Shown: positions 17,604 to 27,508, counted from the first letter of the stretch. The stretch: DNA of 64,000 bases from Pokkaliibacter sp046614695 (GCF_046614695.1 NZ_JBKKHQ010000013.1:1-64000), one strand, 5' to 3'. The notes: generated by a model from the sequence alone, not told the origin. Program-made: numbers and translations.

Positions 17604-19145
17604 ATGAGTACCACACGCAAACCTGTAGCCTTGATCATTCTAGATGGTTGGGGTGTTGAGAAAACTGACTCAAGCGCCTTCAACTCAGCCAAAGCGCCTG
17701 TATGGAATGGCCTGTGGGAAAACGCACCAAGGTCATTGATTGCCACCTCAGGCCTGGACGTTGGTCTTCCTGAAGGCCAGATGGGTAACTCCGAAGTCGG
17801 TCACATGAATATTGGTGCAGGGCGTGTGGTGTATCAGAACCTGACCCGCATCACCCGTGAAATTGAGAATGGCGACTTCTTCAAGAACGAAGTACTGGTC
17901 AGCAATATTGATGCAGCGGTTAAAGCTGGCAAAGCAGTGCACATTCTCGGTCTGATGTCTGATGGCGGCGTCCACAGCCATCAGGAGCACATGGCAGCCG
18001 CCTGCCAGCTCGCGGCAGACCGTGGCGCAGACAAGATTTACGTTCACGCCTTTCTGGATGGTCGCGACACGCCGCCACGCAGCGCAGAAGGTTCCATCAG
18101 TTTCATGGAGGATGCGCTGAAGAAAGTCGGCAAGGGCCGTATTGCTTCCATCTGCGGCCGCTATTACGCAATGGATCGCGATAACCGTTGGGAACGCGTC
18201 GAAACTGCCTATAACGTCATTGCTCAGGGTGAAGCAGAATACTCTGCTAAATCTGCACAGGAAGGTTTGTCCGCCGCTTATGAGCGTGACGAAAATGATG
18301 AGTTTGTGAAGGCGACCGTTATCACCGATAGCGAAGGCAATGCAGCCGCGGTGGCCGATGGCGATACCCTGATCTGCATGAACTTCCGCCCGGACCGCGC
18401 CCGTGAAATCACCCGCCCTTTCATTGAAGGCGAGAGCTTTGACGGTTTCACCCGCAAGGCTACTCCAAATGTGCAGTACGTCATGCTGACGGAGTATTCC
18501 TCCTCATTTGATATTCCCTGCGCTTACCCACCAGAGACGCTGCATAACACTCTGGGTGAATATCTGGCAGACAACGGCAAAACCCAGCTACGCATTGCCG
18601 AAACCGAAAAGTACGCCCACGTCACCTTCTTTTTCAGTGGTGGTCAGGAAGATAAATGGACGGGTGAAGAGCGCATTCTGGTGCCCTCGCCTAAGGTAGC
18701 GACCTATGACCTGCAGCCCGAAATGAGCGCACCGGAAGTCACTGACAAACTCTGCGAAGCGATTCGCGCGGGCAAGTACGACTTCATTTGCTGCAACTAT
18801 GCCAACGGCGATATGGTCGGCCACTCTGGTGACTATGATGCTGCGGTAAAAGCCGTCGAGGCAGTGGATAGCTGTCTTGGCAAAGTGCTGGAGGCCCTGC
18901 GCGAAGTCGGTGGCGAAGCCCTGATTACCGCCGACCATGGCAACGTGGAAATGATGCAGGACCCGAAAACAGGTCAGGCGCATACGTCTCATACTGTCTT
19001 CCCGGTAGGTCTGGTCTATGATGGCCCGCGTGATGTGACTCTGGACAAAGGTATTCTGGCCGATCTGGCGCCGACAGTACTGAACCTGATGGGAATGGAA
19101 GTTCCCAAGGAAATGTCCGGCAAATCCCTCGTGCATATTAAGTGA
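17604..19145 (+). CDS. gpmI: 2,3-bisphosphoglycerate-independent phosphoglycerate mutase
   Basis: GpmI interconverts 3- and 2-phosphoglycerate in glycolysis and gluconeogenesis through a phosphoserine and two Mn ions. The 513-residue protein has the N-terminal metal motif ILDGWG and the catalytic Ser63 in GNSEVGHMNIGAGR. Later metal ligands lie in NYANGDMVGHSGD and ITADHGNVEMM. It leads the gpmI-envC-ctpA-yibQ operon, with 4 bp to envC. Confidence 0.97.
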   Translation: MSTTRKPVALIILDGWGVEKTDSSAFNSAKAPVWNGLWENAPRSLIATSGLDVGLPEGQMGNSEVGHMNIGAGRVVYQNLTRITREIENGDFFKNEVLVSNIDAAVKAGKAVHILGLMSDGGVHSHQEHMAAACQLAADRGADKIYVHAFLDGRDTPPRSAEGSISFMEDALKKVGKGRIASICGRYYAMDRDNRWERVETAYNVIAQGEAEYSAKSAQEGLSAAYERDENDEFVKATVITDSEGNAAAVADGDTLICMNFRPDRAREITRPFIEGESFDGFTRKATPNVQYVMLTEYSSSFDIPCAYPPETLHNTLGEYLADNGKTQLRIAETEKYAHVTFFFSGGQEDKWTGEERILVPSPKVATYDLQPEMSAPEVTDKLCEAIRAGKYDFICCNYANGDMVGHSGDYDAAVKAVEAVDSCLGKVLEALREVGGEALITADHGNVEMMQDPKTGQAHTSHTVFPVGLVYDGPRDVTLDKGILADLAPTVLNLMGMEVPKEMSGKSLVHIK

Positions 19146-19149
19146 TGCG

Positions 19150-20331
19150 ATGCCACTGACGTTCTTGCGCTCTCTGCGCGTTTCTCGCGCTTCTGCTTTA
19201 ATGCTGCTGTTCGCCCTCGCGAGCAGCAGTTTTGCTGTTGAGGCAGCCACCGACCAGGATAAAACCGCGACGCAGTCGCAAATTCGTCAGCTCAAGCAGG
19301 ACATCAATAAGCTGGAAGGCTGGCTTAAGGATGCCAAGGGCGAGCGCTCGGACCTTAGCTCCGAGTTAAAAACCCATGAGAAAGCCATGGGGCAGCTTCA
19401 GCAGCAAATCCGTGAGCAAGAAGCCGAACTCAAGGAACTGGATCAGCAAATCCACTCCCTTGAGGAGAAAAAAAAAGCGCTGAATGAGGCCAGTGCCGAA
19501 CAAAAAAAGTCCATTGAGCAGCAGGTCCGTGCCGCCTATATGAATGGTCAGGGTGCGGATCGTCTCAAAATGCTGCTGTCCCAATCCTCTCCTGATGCGC
19601 TGGCTCGTTTATGGGCTTATCAGAACCGTCTGCAACAGGCGCGTCATGACGAGCTATTCGCCTATCGCACCAGCCTCGACAAGCTTCGACTGGTTCAGCA
19701 GGACCTGAATGATAAACGCGCCAAGCAGGTTAAAGCACAGGAAGGCATGGAAAGCCGCCAGAAAGAACTGGCAAAAGTCTATGCGGATCGGCGTAAAACG
19801 CTGGCTGCACTGAATAAGCAAATGGCTAACCGCGAGAATCGCCTCTCCTCAATGCAAGGCGATGAAAAGCGCCTGCAAACCATGCTGGCACAAATTGAAG
19901 CATCTTTGCGCGCCGCCAAACTCAGTCAGACGCAAGGTAACTTTCCTTCTCTTAAAGGCAAGCTGGCCCTGCCCATTGATGGCCCGATTATTTCCCGTTT
20001 TGGTAGTGCGGAAGGCTATGTTCGTAGTGATGGCATTATCATCGGCGGCCCTACTGGCGCCACGGTCAAAGCAGTCAGTCAGGGGCGTGTCGTCTTTGCC
20101 GACTGGCTACGCGGCTTTGGCTTACTCTTGATTATTGATCATGGCCAAGGCTATATGAGCCTGTATGGACACAATGAAACCCTCCTGAAAGACACCGGTG
20201 ACTGGGTTCAGGCGGGAGAAGCCATTGCCACTCTCGGCCGTAGCGGCGGCCAGCAACAGTCCAACCTGTATTTCGCCATTCGTCGCAACGGAAAAGCTAC
20301 CGATCCACAACCCTGGTTCAAACATGGTTAA
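19150..20331 (+). CDS. envC: Murein hydrolase activator EnvC
   Basis: EnvC is a periplasmic factor that activates amidases AmiA/AmiB at the division site. The 393-residue protein has a signal peptide (about 1-34), a long coiled coil (about 38-250) and a C-terminal LytM domain (about 275-390). The zinc ligands of active LytM peptidases are missing. The HxxxD motif reads RSDGIII and the HxH motif reads NLYFAI. It is therefore an activator and not a peptidase, as is E. coli EnvC. It overlaps ctpA by 8 bp. Confidence 0.93.
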   Translation: MPLTFLRSLRVSRASALMLLFALASSSFAVEAATDQDKTATQSQIRQLKQDINKLEGWLKDAKGERSDLSSELKTHEKAMGQLQQQIREQEAELKELDQQIHSLEEKKKALNEASAEQKKSIEQQVRAAYMNGQGADRLKMLLSQSSPDALARLWAYQNRLQQARHDELFAYRTSLDKLRLVQQDLNDKRAKQVKAQEGMESRQKELAKVYADRRKTLAALNKQMANRENRLSSMQGDEKRLQTMLAQIEASLRAAKLSQTQGNFPSLKGKLALPIDGPIISRFGSAEGYVRSDGIIIGGPTGATVKAVSQGRVVFADWLRGFGLLLIIDHGQGYMSLYGHNETLLKDTGDWVQAGEAIATLGRSGGQQQSNLYFAIRRNGKATDPQPWFKHG

Positions 20332-21625
20332 GACCTCACTTCGCCCCTTTGTCGCTTCTATGGCACTGGCATTGGCATTGCCGATGTCTGCCATGGCCGC
20401 TGATGACTCCTCTGCTGCAACCAGCGCTGATAGCCAGTTACCGATTCAGTCTCTGCGACTCTTCGCTGAAGCTTTCGAGCGCATCAAGCAAAATTACGTC
20501 TCCGAAGTCAGTGACCAGAAGCTGATTCAATATGCGATTCAGGGCATGGTGGCCAATCTGGATCCGCACTCGGCTTATCTCGACCCGGACTCCTTCCGCG
20601 ACCTGCAGGAAAGCACCTCCGGTGAGTTTGGCGGGCTGGGCATCGAAGTGGATGAACAGGACGGCATGATCCGTGTCGTAGCACCGATTGATGACACACC
20701 CGCGCAGCGTGCAGACCTGCGTGCAGGCGATCTGATCATCAAGATCAACAATGAGGCAGTCTCCTCCTTGAGCGTGACTGACGCCATCAACCTGATGCGC
20801 GGCAAGCCTGGCAGCAGCATCACCCTGACCATCATGCGCGAAGGCGTAAACCAGCCAATCGTTAAAACGCTGAAGCGAGACATCATTCGCGTGAAGAGTG
20901 TGCGCAGCAAACTCTACGATAACGGTTATGGATACCTGCGCATTACCCAGTTCCAGGAAGATAGCGGTCAGGAAGTCATCCGCGCCCTGCAGCAAATGCA
21001 AGGCGAAGCCGCAAGTCATGGCGGGCTGAAAGGCATCGTGATGGACCTGCGTAACAACCCCGGCGGCGTCCTTCAGGCGGCGGTGGAAGTGGCCGGCGCC
21101 TTTTTGGATGGCGGACTGGTCGTTTACACCCAGGGCCGTGGCGACGATGAAGGTCGTACCGACTTCAAAGCCAAGGCAGGCGATATGACCCACGGCGTGC
21201 CATTAGTGGTATTGATTAACGGCGGCTCAGCTTCCGCCTCTGAGATTGTTTCCGGCGCACTGCAGGATCGCAAACGTGCGGTCGTGCTGGGTGAGCCAAG
21301 CTTTGGCAAGGGTTCAGTGCAAACCATCATGCCACTGGGCAAGGACAGCGCGATCAAGCTGACCACTGCTCTTTACTTCACGCCTAACGGCCGTTCTATT
21401 CAGGCTGAGGGCATTACGCCGGATATTCGCGTCAAGGATGTAAAAGTCACGCCAATGAATGTGGATGGTGTGAGCATCAAGGAAGCGGACCTCAAAGGCC
21501 ATCTGGATAATGCCGGTGGCAACACCTCAAGCTCGGACCAGTCCATTGGTAACCTGATCGAGACGGATTACCCACTGTTTGAGTCCTTCAATCTACTCAA
21601 GGCGCTGTCACTGACAAAACGCTAG
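20324..21625 (+). CDS. ctpA: Carboxyl-terminal processing protease (S41, PDZ)
   Basis: This is a periplasmic serine protease of the C-terminal processing family, which trims or degrades envelope proteins such as murein hydrolases. The start at 20324 (MVKTSLRPFV) gives a clean signal peptide (MALALALPMSAMA) and 433 residues. A PDZ domain lies at about 103-185. The Ser/Lys dyad is S304 (GGSASASE) and K329 (FGKGSVQ). The 8-bp overlap with envC indicates coupling. Pseudomonas has a ctpA in the same neighbourhood, but substrate assignment here is inference. Confidence 0.93.
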   Translation: MVKTSLRPFVASMALALALPMSAMAADDSSAATSADSQLPIQSLRLFAEAFERIKQNYVSEVSDQKLIQYAIQGMVANLDPHSAYLDPDSFRDLQESTSGEFGGLGIEVDEQDGMIRVVAPIDDTPAQRADLRAGDLIIKINNEAVSSLSVTDAINLMRGKPGSSITLTIMREGVNQPIVKTLKRDIIRVKSVRSKLYDNGYGYLRITQFQEDSGQEVIRALQQMQGEAASHGGLKGIVMDLRNNPGGVLQAAVEVAGAFLDGGLVVYTQGRGDDEGRTDFKAKAGDMTHGVPLVVLINGGSASASEIVSGALQDRKRAVVLGEPSFGKGSVQTIMPLGKDSAIKLTTALYFTPNGRSIQAEGITPDIRVKDVKVTPMNVDGVSIKEADLKGHLDNAGGNTSSSDQSIGNLIETDYPLFESFNLLKALSLTKR

Positions 21626-21642
21626 GTCTGACTGATATTCCC

Positions 21643-22620
21643 ATGACATTTCGTCACTTTCTGGGTCGGGTAGCCGCTACAGCTGCCCTGATTCCCTGCC
21701 TTGCGCTGGCCGCAGGAAAAGCCCCGGCTGACGCCCCCGCCTGGCCCAGGCCCCTTCCCGCGGATGCCGATCCGTCCAAGCCGGTACTGGTGCTGATCAT
21801 TGATGATATCGGTCAGAATCTTGACTACGGCAAACAGGCGCTAGCGCTTCCCGGCCCGATGACTTTTGCTTTTTTACCGCAGACACCCCACGCCGTTGAG
21901 CTGGCAAAAGCCGCACGTGCGCAGGGAAGTGGCTTGTTACTGCATGCGCCGATGGCCAACCAGCATCATTACCCGCTGGGCCCAGGTGGTCTAACACTCA
22001 AACAGAACCGTGAAGAGCTGCAGCAGACCCTTGAGCAGGACCTTGCCGACTTGCCGCCGGTGGATGGTGTCAACAACCATATGGGCAGCGCATTAACGGA
22101 AGACCGTGAGCGCATGAACTGGGTGATGGAAATCCTGAAGCCCCGCAAACTCTACTTCCTTGATAGCCGGACCACCGCAGCGACGGTAGCCACAGCCAGT
22201 GCTTTTCAGCACCAGGTACCCTGGCTGCAGCGTGATGTGTTCCTCGATGATGACAAGTCCCTGAAAGCCATCGCCGGTCAGCTTGAGCGTGCGGCGACAC
22301 TGGCCAAGCGCCACGGCTATGCGATTGCCATTGGCCATCCGTATCCGGAAACCCTGAAAGTGCTGGGAGAACGATTGCCTGAGCTACGTAAAGAGGGTTT
22401 CCGTCAAATGTCGACAACTCAACTATTAAGCTGGCTGGATAGCGCCACAGGCAATACTGGCCAGCCGTCGGAGTCCGCCCCTGCGTTGCCTGAACCCGTC
22501 GAGCCACAAGCCCCCGGCTCACAGGTCAAACGCCGACCTCCTGCGGTATTACTCTGCATGTCACCACACCGCCAGCACTGGCAGCAGCGCTCCCGCGGCT
22601 ATCGACCTCAGTGCCCCTAG
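21643..22620 (+). CDS. yibQ: Divergent polysaccharide deacetylase family protein YibQ
   Basis: The 325-residue protein has a signal peptide (about 1-23) and a NodB-like fold of the divergent polysaccharide deacetylase family, with the metal-region motif LIIDDIGQN and later LHAPM, NNHMGS and FLDSRTT. Its periplasmic substrate is not established. The last 60 or so residues form a Pro/Ser-rich, Arg-rich tail (PALPEPVEP onwards) beyond the usual domain, which may be variable or non-functional. It closes the gpmI operon, 17 bp after ctpA and before a strong terminator. Confidence 0.85.
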   Translation: MTFRHFLGRVAATAALIPCLALAAGKAPADAPAWPRPLPADADPSKPVLVLIIDDIGQNLDYGKQALALPGPMTFAFLPQTPHAVELAKAARAQGSGLLLHAPMANQHHYPLGPGGLTLKQNREELQQTLEQDLADLPPVDGVNNHMGSALTEDRERMNWVMEILKPRKLYFLDSRTTAATVATASAFQHQVPWLQRDVFLDDDKSLKAIAGQLERAATLAKRHGYAIAIGHPYPETLKVLGERLPELRKEGFRQMSTTQLLSWLDSATGNTGQPSESAPALPEPVEPQAPGSQVKRRPPAVLLCMSPHRQHWQQRSRGYRPQCP

Positions 22621-22637
22621 AGCGTCAGCCACCAAAT

Positions 22638-22677
22638 AAAAAAGCCCGCGAGGAGTAAGTCCATCGCGGGCTTTTTT
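22638..22677. terminator. Bidirectional terminator between yibQ and pilT
   Basis: The 14-bp stem AAAAAAGCCCGCGA/TCGCGGGCTTTTTT with a 12-nt loop lies between the converging yibQ and pilT. Confidence 0.92.
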
Positions 22678-22698
22678 GTACTGTTTGCAGCAAGAATC

Positions 22699-23736
22699 CT
22701 AGTTGAAGGAATCCGGGCTTTTGGCTTTCACGCGAGCGTCCTCTTTCGTGATCAGCCCTTTGGCCACCAGCTCACCGAGTGACTGGTCCATGGTTTTCAT
22801 GCCCAGACTCGCGCCGGACTGGATCACCGAATACATCTGCGCAATCTTGTCTTCACGAATCAGGTTTCGGATCGCAGGCGTACCTACCATGATTTCATGA
22901 GCGGCAACTCGACCGCCGCCTTTACGCTTAATCAGGGTCTGGCTCACAACACCTTCCAGCGATTCGGAAAGCATGGAGCGCGCCATCGACTTCTCGGCAG
23001 CGGGGAATACGTCGATGATACGGTCGATGGTTTTGGAGGCAGAGTTGGTGTGCAAGCTGCCGAACACCAGGTGACCGGTTTCGGCTGCCGTCAACGCCAG
23101 TCGAATCGTCTCCAGATCTCGCATCTCACCCACCAGAATGATATCCGGGTCTTCACGAAGAGCGGCGCGCAAAGCGTTAGAGAAGCTGTGGGTATCACGT
23201 GCCATTTCACGCTGGTTAATCAGGCTCTTTTTCGGCTCGTAGACAAACTCCACCGGGTCCTCAATGGTGAGGATATGGTGATGGAAGTTCTCGTTTACGT
23301 AGTCGATCATCGCCGCCATCGTGGTACTTTTACCGGAGCCGGTCGGGCCGGTGATCAGCACCAGGCCGCGTGGGCGTTCGGATAACTTGCGAAAGATGGG
23401 ACCCAGCCCCAACTGTTCCATCGACAGCACTTTACTGGGGATGGTACGAAAAACCGCCGCACAGCCGCGGTTCTGGTTAAAAACGTTGACCCTGAAGCGC
23501 GCCAGGTTGGGCAGCTCGAAAGAAAAGTCCGCCTCCAGCTCCTGTTCAAAGACATTACGCTGGGCGTCATTCATGATGGAGTAGACCAGATCCAGCACCA
23601 GCTTGTTGTCCAGCGGGTCCATCTTGATACGGCGAATCTCGCCATCCACACGAATGAGGGGTGGCTGACCGGCCGACAGATGCAGGTCGGAAGCGTTCTG
23701 GTTCACACTGAATGACAGCAGCTCGGTAATATCCAT
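22699..23736 (-). CDS. pilT: Type IV pilus retraction ATPase PilT
   Basis: PilT is the hexameric ATPase that depolymerises pili for twitching motility. The 345-residue protein from MDITELL shows Walker A GPTGSGKST (K136), the Asp and His boxes (DPDIILVGEMRD, GHLVFGSLHT) and the PilT-specific AIRNLIRED motif near the C-terminus. It is divergent from yggS, as in Pseudomonas. The pilU paralog usually found next to it is not here. Confidence 0.95.
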   Translation of the reverse strand: MDITELLSFSVNQNASDLHLSAGQPPLIRVDGEIRRIKMDPLDNKLVLDLVYSIMNDAQRNVFEQELEADFSFELPNLARFRVNVFNQNRGCAAVFRTIPSKVLSMEQLGLGPIFRKLSERPRGLVLITGPTGSGKSTTMAAMIDYVNENFHHHILTIEDPVEFVYEPKKSLINQREMARDTHSFSNALRAALREDPDIILVGEMRDLETIRLALTAAETGHLVFGSLHTNSASKTIDRIIDVFPAAEKSMARSMLSESLEGVVSQTLIKRKGGGRVAAHEIMVGTPAIRNLIREDKIAQMYSVIQSGASLGMKTMDQSLGELVAKGLITKEDARVKAKSPDSFN

Positions 23737-23810
23737 CTCAGTCACTTTTCTTTGCTGGGTGGCACGGGCAATAATACGGGCTTTGCGCCGGTAGAATTAC
23801 AGGTAGATTC

Positions 23811-24491
23811 ATGAGTATTGCTGAAAACATCGCGCAAGTGTACCGCCAGATCGAGGCGGCAGTGGCCAAAGCAGGTCGCAATCACGACAGTGTCAGACTC
23901 TTGGCCGTCAGCAAGACCAAACCCGCCGATGATGTGCGTGCCGCCTATGCCGCAGGTCAGCGCAGTTTTGGTGAAAACTATGTGCAGGAAGGGATTGAAA
24001 AAGTGCAGGCGCTGTCGGATCTCGACATCGACTGGCATTTCATCGGCCCGCTGCAGTCTAACAAGACCCGCGAAGTCGCCAGTCATTTTGATTGGGTCCA
24101 CAGCGTCGATCGTCTGAAAATCGCTCAGCGCCTGAATGACCAGCGCCCTGATGACCTACCGCCACTGAACATCTGCATTCAGGTCAATGTCAGCGGTGAG
24201 GACAGTAAATCCGGTATTTCTCCTGCAGAACTGCCTTCACTGGTTGAAGCAATCAGCCAGTTGCCCCGCCTGCGTCTGCGCGGCCTGATGTGTATTCCCG
24301 CTCCCGCCGAAGACGAAGCGGCCCAGCGCGAACCTTTCCATCAGTTAGCTGGACTACTTTCTGTGCTGCCAGCTGGCGATACCCTGTCGATGGGAATGAG
24401 CGGCGATATGGAAGCCGCCATTGCGGAAGGCGCCACCTGGGTTCGGATAGGAACCGCCATCTTCGGACGTCGCGATTACAGCAATCACTAA
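23811..24491 (+). CDS. yggS: PLP homeostasis protein YggS
   Basis: YggS is a PLP-binding alanine-racemase-like protein without known catalysis that maintains PLP and amino-acid homeostasis. The 226-residue protein has its PLP lysine at K35 (LAVSKTKP) and the family motifs FGENYVQE and MGMSGDMEAAI. It begins a rightward cluster with proC, yggT, yggU, metX and metW. Confidence 0.96.
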   Translation: MSIAENIAQVYRQIEAAVAKAGRNHDSVRLLAVSKTKPADDVRAAYAAGQRSFGENYVQEGIEKVQALSDLDIDWHFIGPLQSNKTREVASHFDWVHSVDRLKIAQRLNDQRPDDLPPLNICIQVNVSGEDSKSGISPAELPSLVEAISQLPRLRLRGLMCIPAPAEDEAAQREPFHQLAGLLSVLPAGDTLSMGMSGDMEAAIAEGATWVRIGTAIFGRRDYSNH

Positions 24492-24546
24492 TTCATCCTA
24501 CGATTCACCTGTTGCGGCCACCGCCGCCCTAGAGAAGGAAAGACAC

Positions 24547-25398
24547 ATGTCGCAAGCGACTCTGGCATTCATCGGCGCGGGCAATATGTCCGGCGCGATC
24601 ATGGGTGGACTGGTTGCCAATGGCTATCCCAGTGATTTCATCCTCGCCAGCGGCCGAACTCCCGCCAAACTGCTGAACCTGAAAGATGCTCTCGGTATTC
24701 GTGTCGCCACCAGTAATGTGGAAGCAGTACGTGAAGCACAGGTTGTTGTGCTGGGCGTGAAACCTCAGGTGCTGGAAACCGTCTGTCGTGAGCTGGCCGG
24801 TCAACTGGACCATAAGCCGCTGATTATCTCTGTGGCCGCAGGTATTGGTGTCGATACTATCGGCGAGTGGCTTGATGAAGAACTGCCGATCGTTCGCTGC
24901 ATGCCCAACACTCCTTCCTCTCTGGGTGTGGGTGCCAGCGGCCTGTTCGCCAACGAATACACCAGTGACCTGCATCGTGTTCTGGCAGAAAAGATCATGA
25001 ATGCCATCGGTATCACTACCTGGGTGGCCGATGAAGATTTGATCAACGCTGTCACTGCTGTCTCCGGCAGTGGCCCGGCCTATTACTTCATGTTCATGGA
25101 GGCCATGGCCAAAGCCGGTGAAGCCCTTGGGCTTAGTGCTGAGCAGTCACTTACGCTGACCGTACAGACCGCACTGGGTGCCGCCCGCATGGCCAAAGAA
25201 AGCGGCCTTGCGCCGGATGAACTGAAACGCCGTGTCATGTCACCCAAGGGCACAACGGAAAGAGCTGTTCTGACCTTTGAACAGGGTGGCTTGCATGAGT
25301 TAACCTTATCCGCCATGACTGCCTGTGCTGACCGTGGCCGCGAACTGGCGGCTGAACTCAGTACTCCTGCTGTAGCTAACGAGGACTCCCATGAGTGA
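24547..25398 (+). CDS. proC: Pyrroline-5-carboxylate reductase
   Basis: ProC carries out the last step of proline synthesis, NAD(P)H-dependent reduction of P5C. The 283-residue protein has an N-terminal Rossmann motif (FIGAGNMSGAI) and the C-terminal family signature (VSPKGTTERAV-like MSPKGTTERAV). Its stop overlaps the yggT start by 8 bp. Confidence 0.96.
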   Translation: MSQATLAFIGAGNMSGAIMGGLVANGYPSDFILASGRTPAKLLNLKDALGIRVATSNVEAVREAQVVVLGVKPQVLETVCRELAGQLDHKPLIISVAAGIGVDTIGEWLDEELPIVRCMPNTPSSLGVGASGLFANEYTSDLHRVLAEKIMNAIGITTWVADEDLINAVTAVSGSGPAYYFMFMEAMAKAGEALGLSAEQSLTLTVQTALGAARMAKESGLAPDELKRRVMSPKGTTERAVLTFEQGGLHELTLSAMTACADRGRELAAELSTPAVANEDSHE

Positions 25399-25957
25399 TC
25401 CGGTCATTCTGATCGTCAAAACCCTGGGCAGCCTGTACGTCTTTATCGTGCTGCTGCGCTTTATTCTTCAGATGTCCCGTGCCGACTTCTATAACCCCCT
25501 GTCACAGGCGGTGGTAAAAGCCACACAGCCAGTGCTGGCGCCCATTCGCCGACTGGTGCCTGGCATGGGTGGACTGGATGTCGCCTCGCTGATTCTGGCC
25601 TTTATCGTCTACTTGCTGGTCGCGGTTATCGTGGTCTACCTCGCCGGTGGCGCACAGGCGCTCAACGATTTGCCGCTGCTGATTCTGGCCGCGGCGGCGG
25701 GTGTGCTTTATGCCCTGTTGGATATTTACTTCTGGGCCATGGTGATCTCGGTCATCCTGAGCTGGGTAGCGCCACAGGCAGATCATCCTGCGGCGCGTCT
25801 GGTCTTCCAGATTACTGAGCCTGTTTACGGCCTCTGCCGTCGGGTGATTCCACCGCTCGGTGGTCTTGATCTGTCACCCATTCTTGTGTTTCTAGTCATC
25901 CAGCTGGTGCAATCCTTCCTGGTGCACAGCGTGCCCTATATGGGCTTGGTACGATAA
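25391..25957 (+). CDS. yggT: YggT family integral membrane protein
   Basis: YggT proteins are small membrane proteins of unknown mechanism, some linked to osmotic tolerance. The 188-residue sequence contains two YGGT repeats, each with a hydrophobic hairpin and the motif PVLAPIRRLVPGMGGLD or PVYGLCRRVIPPLGGLD. This gives about four membrane segments. It is translationally coupled to proC and 2 bp before yggU. Confidence 0.9.
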   Translation: MSDPVILIVKTLGSLYVFIVLLRFILQMSRADFYNPLSQAVVKATQPVLAPIRRLVPGMGGLDVASLILAFIVYLLVAVIVVYLAGGAQALNDLPLLILAAAAGVLYALLDIYFWAMVISVILSWVAPQADHPAARLVFQITEPVYGLCRRVIPPLGGLDLSPILVFLVIQLVQSFLVHSVPYMGLVR

Positions 25958-25959
25958 GC

Positions 25960-26253
25960 ATGAGCTGGTGGCAACAGGACAAGGATGATCTGGTACTGAC
26001 CTGTCATCTGCAGCCCAAGGCCAGCAAGGATGAATTTGCCGGCTTGCACGGCGATGCCCTGAAAGTCCGTATTACCGCACCGCCGGTGGAAGGGAAGGCG
26101 AACCAGCATCTGGTCGCCTTTCTTGCCAGCGCCTTTGGCGTACCCAAGCGGTCTGTTTCGATTGTGTCAGGCGAGCTGAATCGTCACAAGCGTGTGCGCA
26201 TTGCTGCACCTGCGACCATTCCTGCCGCCCTGGAAATGATGATGCGCTCCTGA
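25960..26253 (+). CDS. yggU: YggU family protein (DUF167)
   Basis: This is a small conserved protein of unknown function. The 97-residue sequence has the DUF167 core (LQPKASKDEFAG, VRITAPPVEGKAN, SGELNRHKRVRI). It is tightly linked to yggT, the conserved order. The GKAN-containing loop is characteristic. Confidence 0.9.
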   Translation: MSWWQQDKDDLVLTCHLQPKASKDEFAGLHGDALKVRITAPPVEGKANQHLVAFLASAFGVPKRSVSIVSGELNRHKRVRIAAPATIPAALEMMMRS

Positions 26254-26319
26254 CCTGTTACGTCTGACGGCTCAGGTGCCGGCAGGCGCCCGGAATGAAG
26301 CCAGAGGACGTGAAACACC

Positions 26320-27507
26320 ATGAGCCATGATGCCCAACCGACTTTTCCTGCGGACAGCGTAGGACTGGTCACCCCTCAATGTCTGGTTTTCGATGAGCCG
26401 CTGACCCTTAGCTGCGGCCGCACGCTGGAAAACTACCAGCTGATGGTGGAAACCTACGGCACGCTCAATGACGACGCCTCCAACGCAATCCTGATCTGCC
26501 ATGCTCTCTCAGGGCACCATCATGTGGCGGGTTATCACGATGCCAATGATCGCAAGCCCGGTTGGTGGGACAGCGCCGTTGGCCCTGGCAAGCCTATCGA
26601 TACCAACAAGTTCTTTATCGTTGGCCTGAATAACCTTGGCGGCTGCCACGGCAGCACCGGCCCGACCAGCATCAATCCCGGTACCGGTCAGGCGTATGGC
26701 CCGGATTTCCCCGTCGTCACCGTTCAGGACTGGGTGGATACTCAGGCCCGTCTGGCTGATCGTCTTGGTATCAGACGCTGGGCAGTGGTCATTGGCGGCA
26801 GTCTTGGCGGTATGCAGGCGTTGCAGTGGAGTATTCGCTATCCGGAGCGTCTGGCTCACGCCATGATCATTGCTTCCGCTCCCAAGCTCTCGGCACAGAA
26901 TATCGCCTTTAATGAAGTGGCCCGTCAGGCGATCAGTAAAGACCCGGAATTTCACCAGGGCCGCTATGCCCAGCTTGGTTCCTATCCCAAGGTCGGTTTA
27001 ATGCTGGCACGTATGGTTGGCCACATTACCTATTTGTCGGATGAAGCCATGCGCGAGAAGTTTGGCCGCGAGCTGAAGACCGGCAAGCTGTCTTTTGAGT
27101 TCGACGTGGACTTTCAGGTGGAAAGCTATCTGCACTATCAGGGCGAGCAGTTCTCCACCGCCTTTGATGCCAACTCCTATCTGCTGATGACCAAAGCCCT
27201 CGACTATTTTGATCCGGCCTCCGAGCATAACGATGATCTGGCCCAGGCGCTGGATCAGGCACGCTGCAAGTTTATGCTCATGTCCTTCACCACCGACTGG
27301 CGCTTCTCCCCTGCCCGCTCCCGTGAAATTGTCGATGCCCTGGTGGTCGCTGACAAAGACGTGAGCTACGCAGAAATTGATGCTCCTCAGGGCCATGATG
27401 CCTTCCTGCTGCCGATCCCGCGTTACATGGAGCTGATGGATACCTATCTGAAACGTGTGGCTGACACCGGTTTTGCCCACAGCTCGTCCGCAGTCAAGGA
27501 GCACTGA
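26320..27507 (+). CDS. metX: Homoserine O-acyltransferase MetX (probably O-succinyl)
   Basis: MetX acylates homoserine for methionine synthesis. The 395-residue alpha/beta-hydrolase has its nucleophile at S161 in GGSLGGMQ, with the acid in FTTDWRFSP and the His in APQGHDAF. It resembles the Pseudomonas type closely along its length. That type is reported to use succinyl-CoA, so the acyl donor here is inference. It is followed after 1 bp by metW, its usual partner. Confidence 0.93.
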   Translation: MSHDAQPTFPADSVGLVTPQCLVFDEPLTLSCGRTLENYQLMVETYGTLNDDASNAILICHALSGHHHVAGYHDANDRKPGWWDSAVGPGKPIDTNKFFIVGLNNLGGCHGSTGPTSINPGTGQAYGPDFPVVTVQDWVDTQARLADRLGIRRWAVVIGGSLGGMQALQWSIRYPERLAHAMIIASAPKLSAQNIAFNEVARQAISKDPEFHQGRYAQLGSYPKVGLMLARMVGHITYLSDEAMREKFGRELKTGKLSFEFDVDFQVESYLHYQGEQFSTAFDANSYLLMTKALDYFDPASEHNDDLAQALDQARCKFMLMSFTTDWRFSPARSREIVDALVVADKDVSYAEIDAPQGHDAFLLPIPRYMELMDTYLKRVADTGFAHSSSAVKEH

Positions 27508-27508
27508 G

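Noticed and set aside
19150..20331. EnvC as an active LytM endopeptidase
   Set aside because: The zinc-ligand motifs HxxxD and HxH are replaced, as in known EnvC activators.
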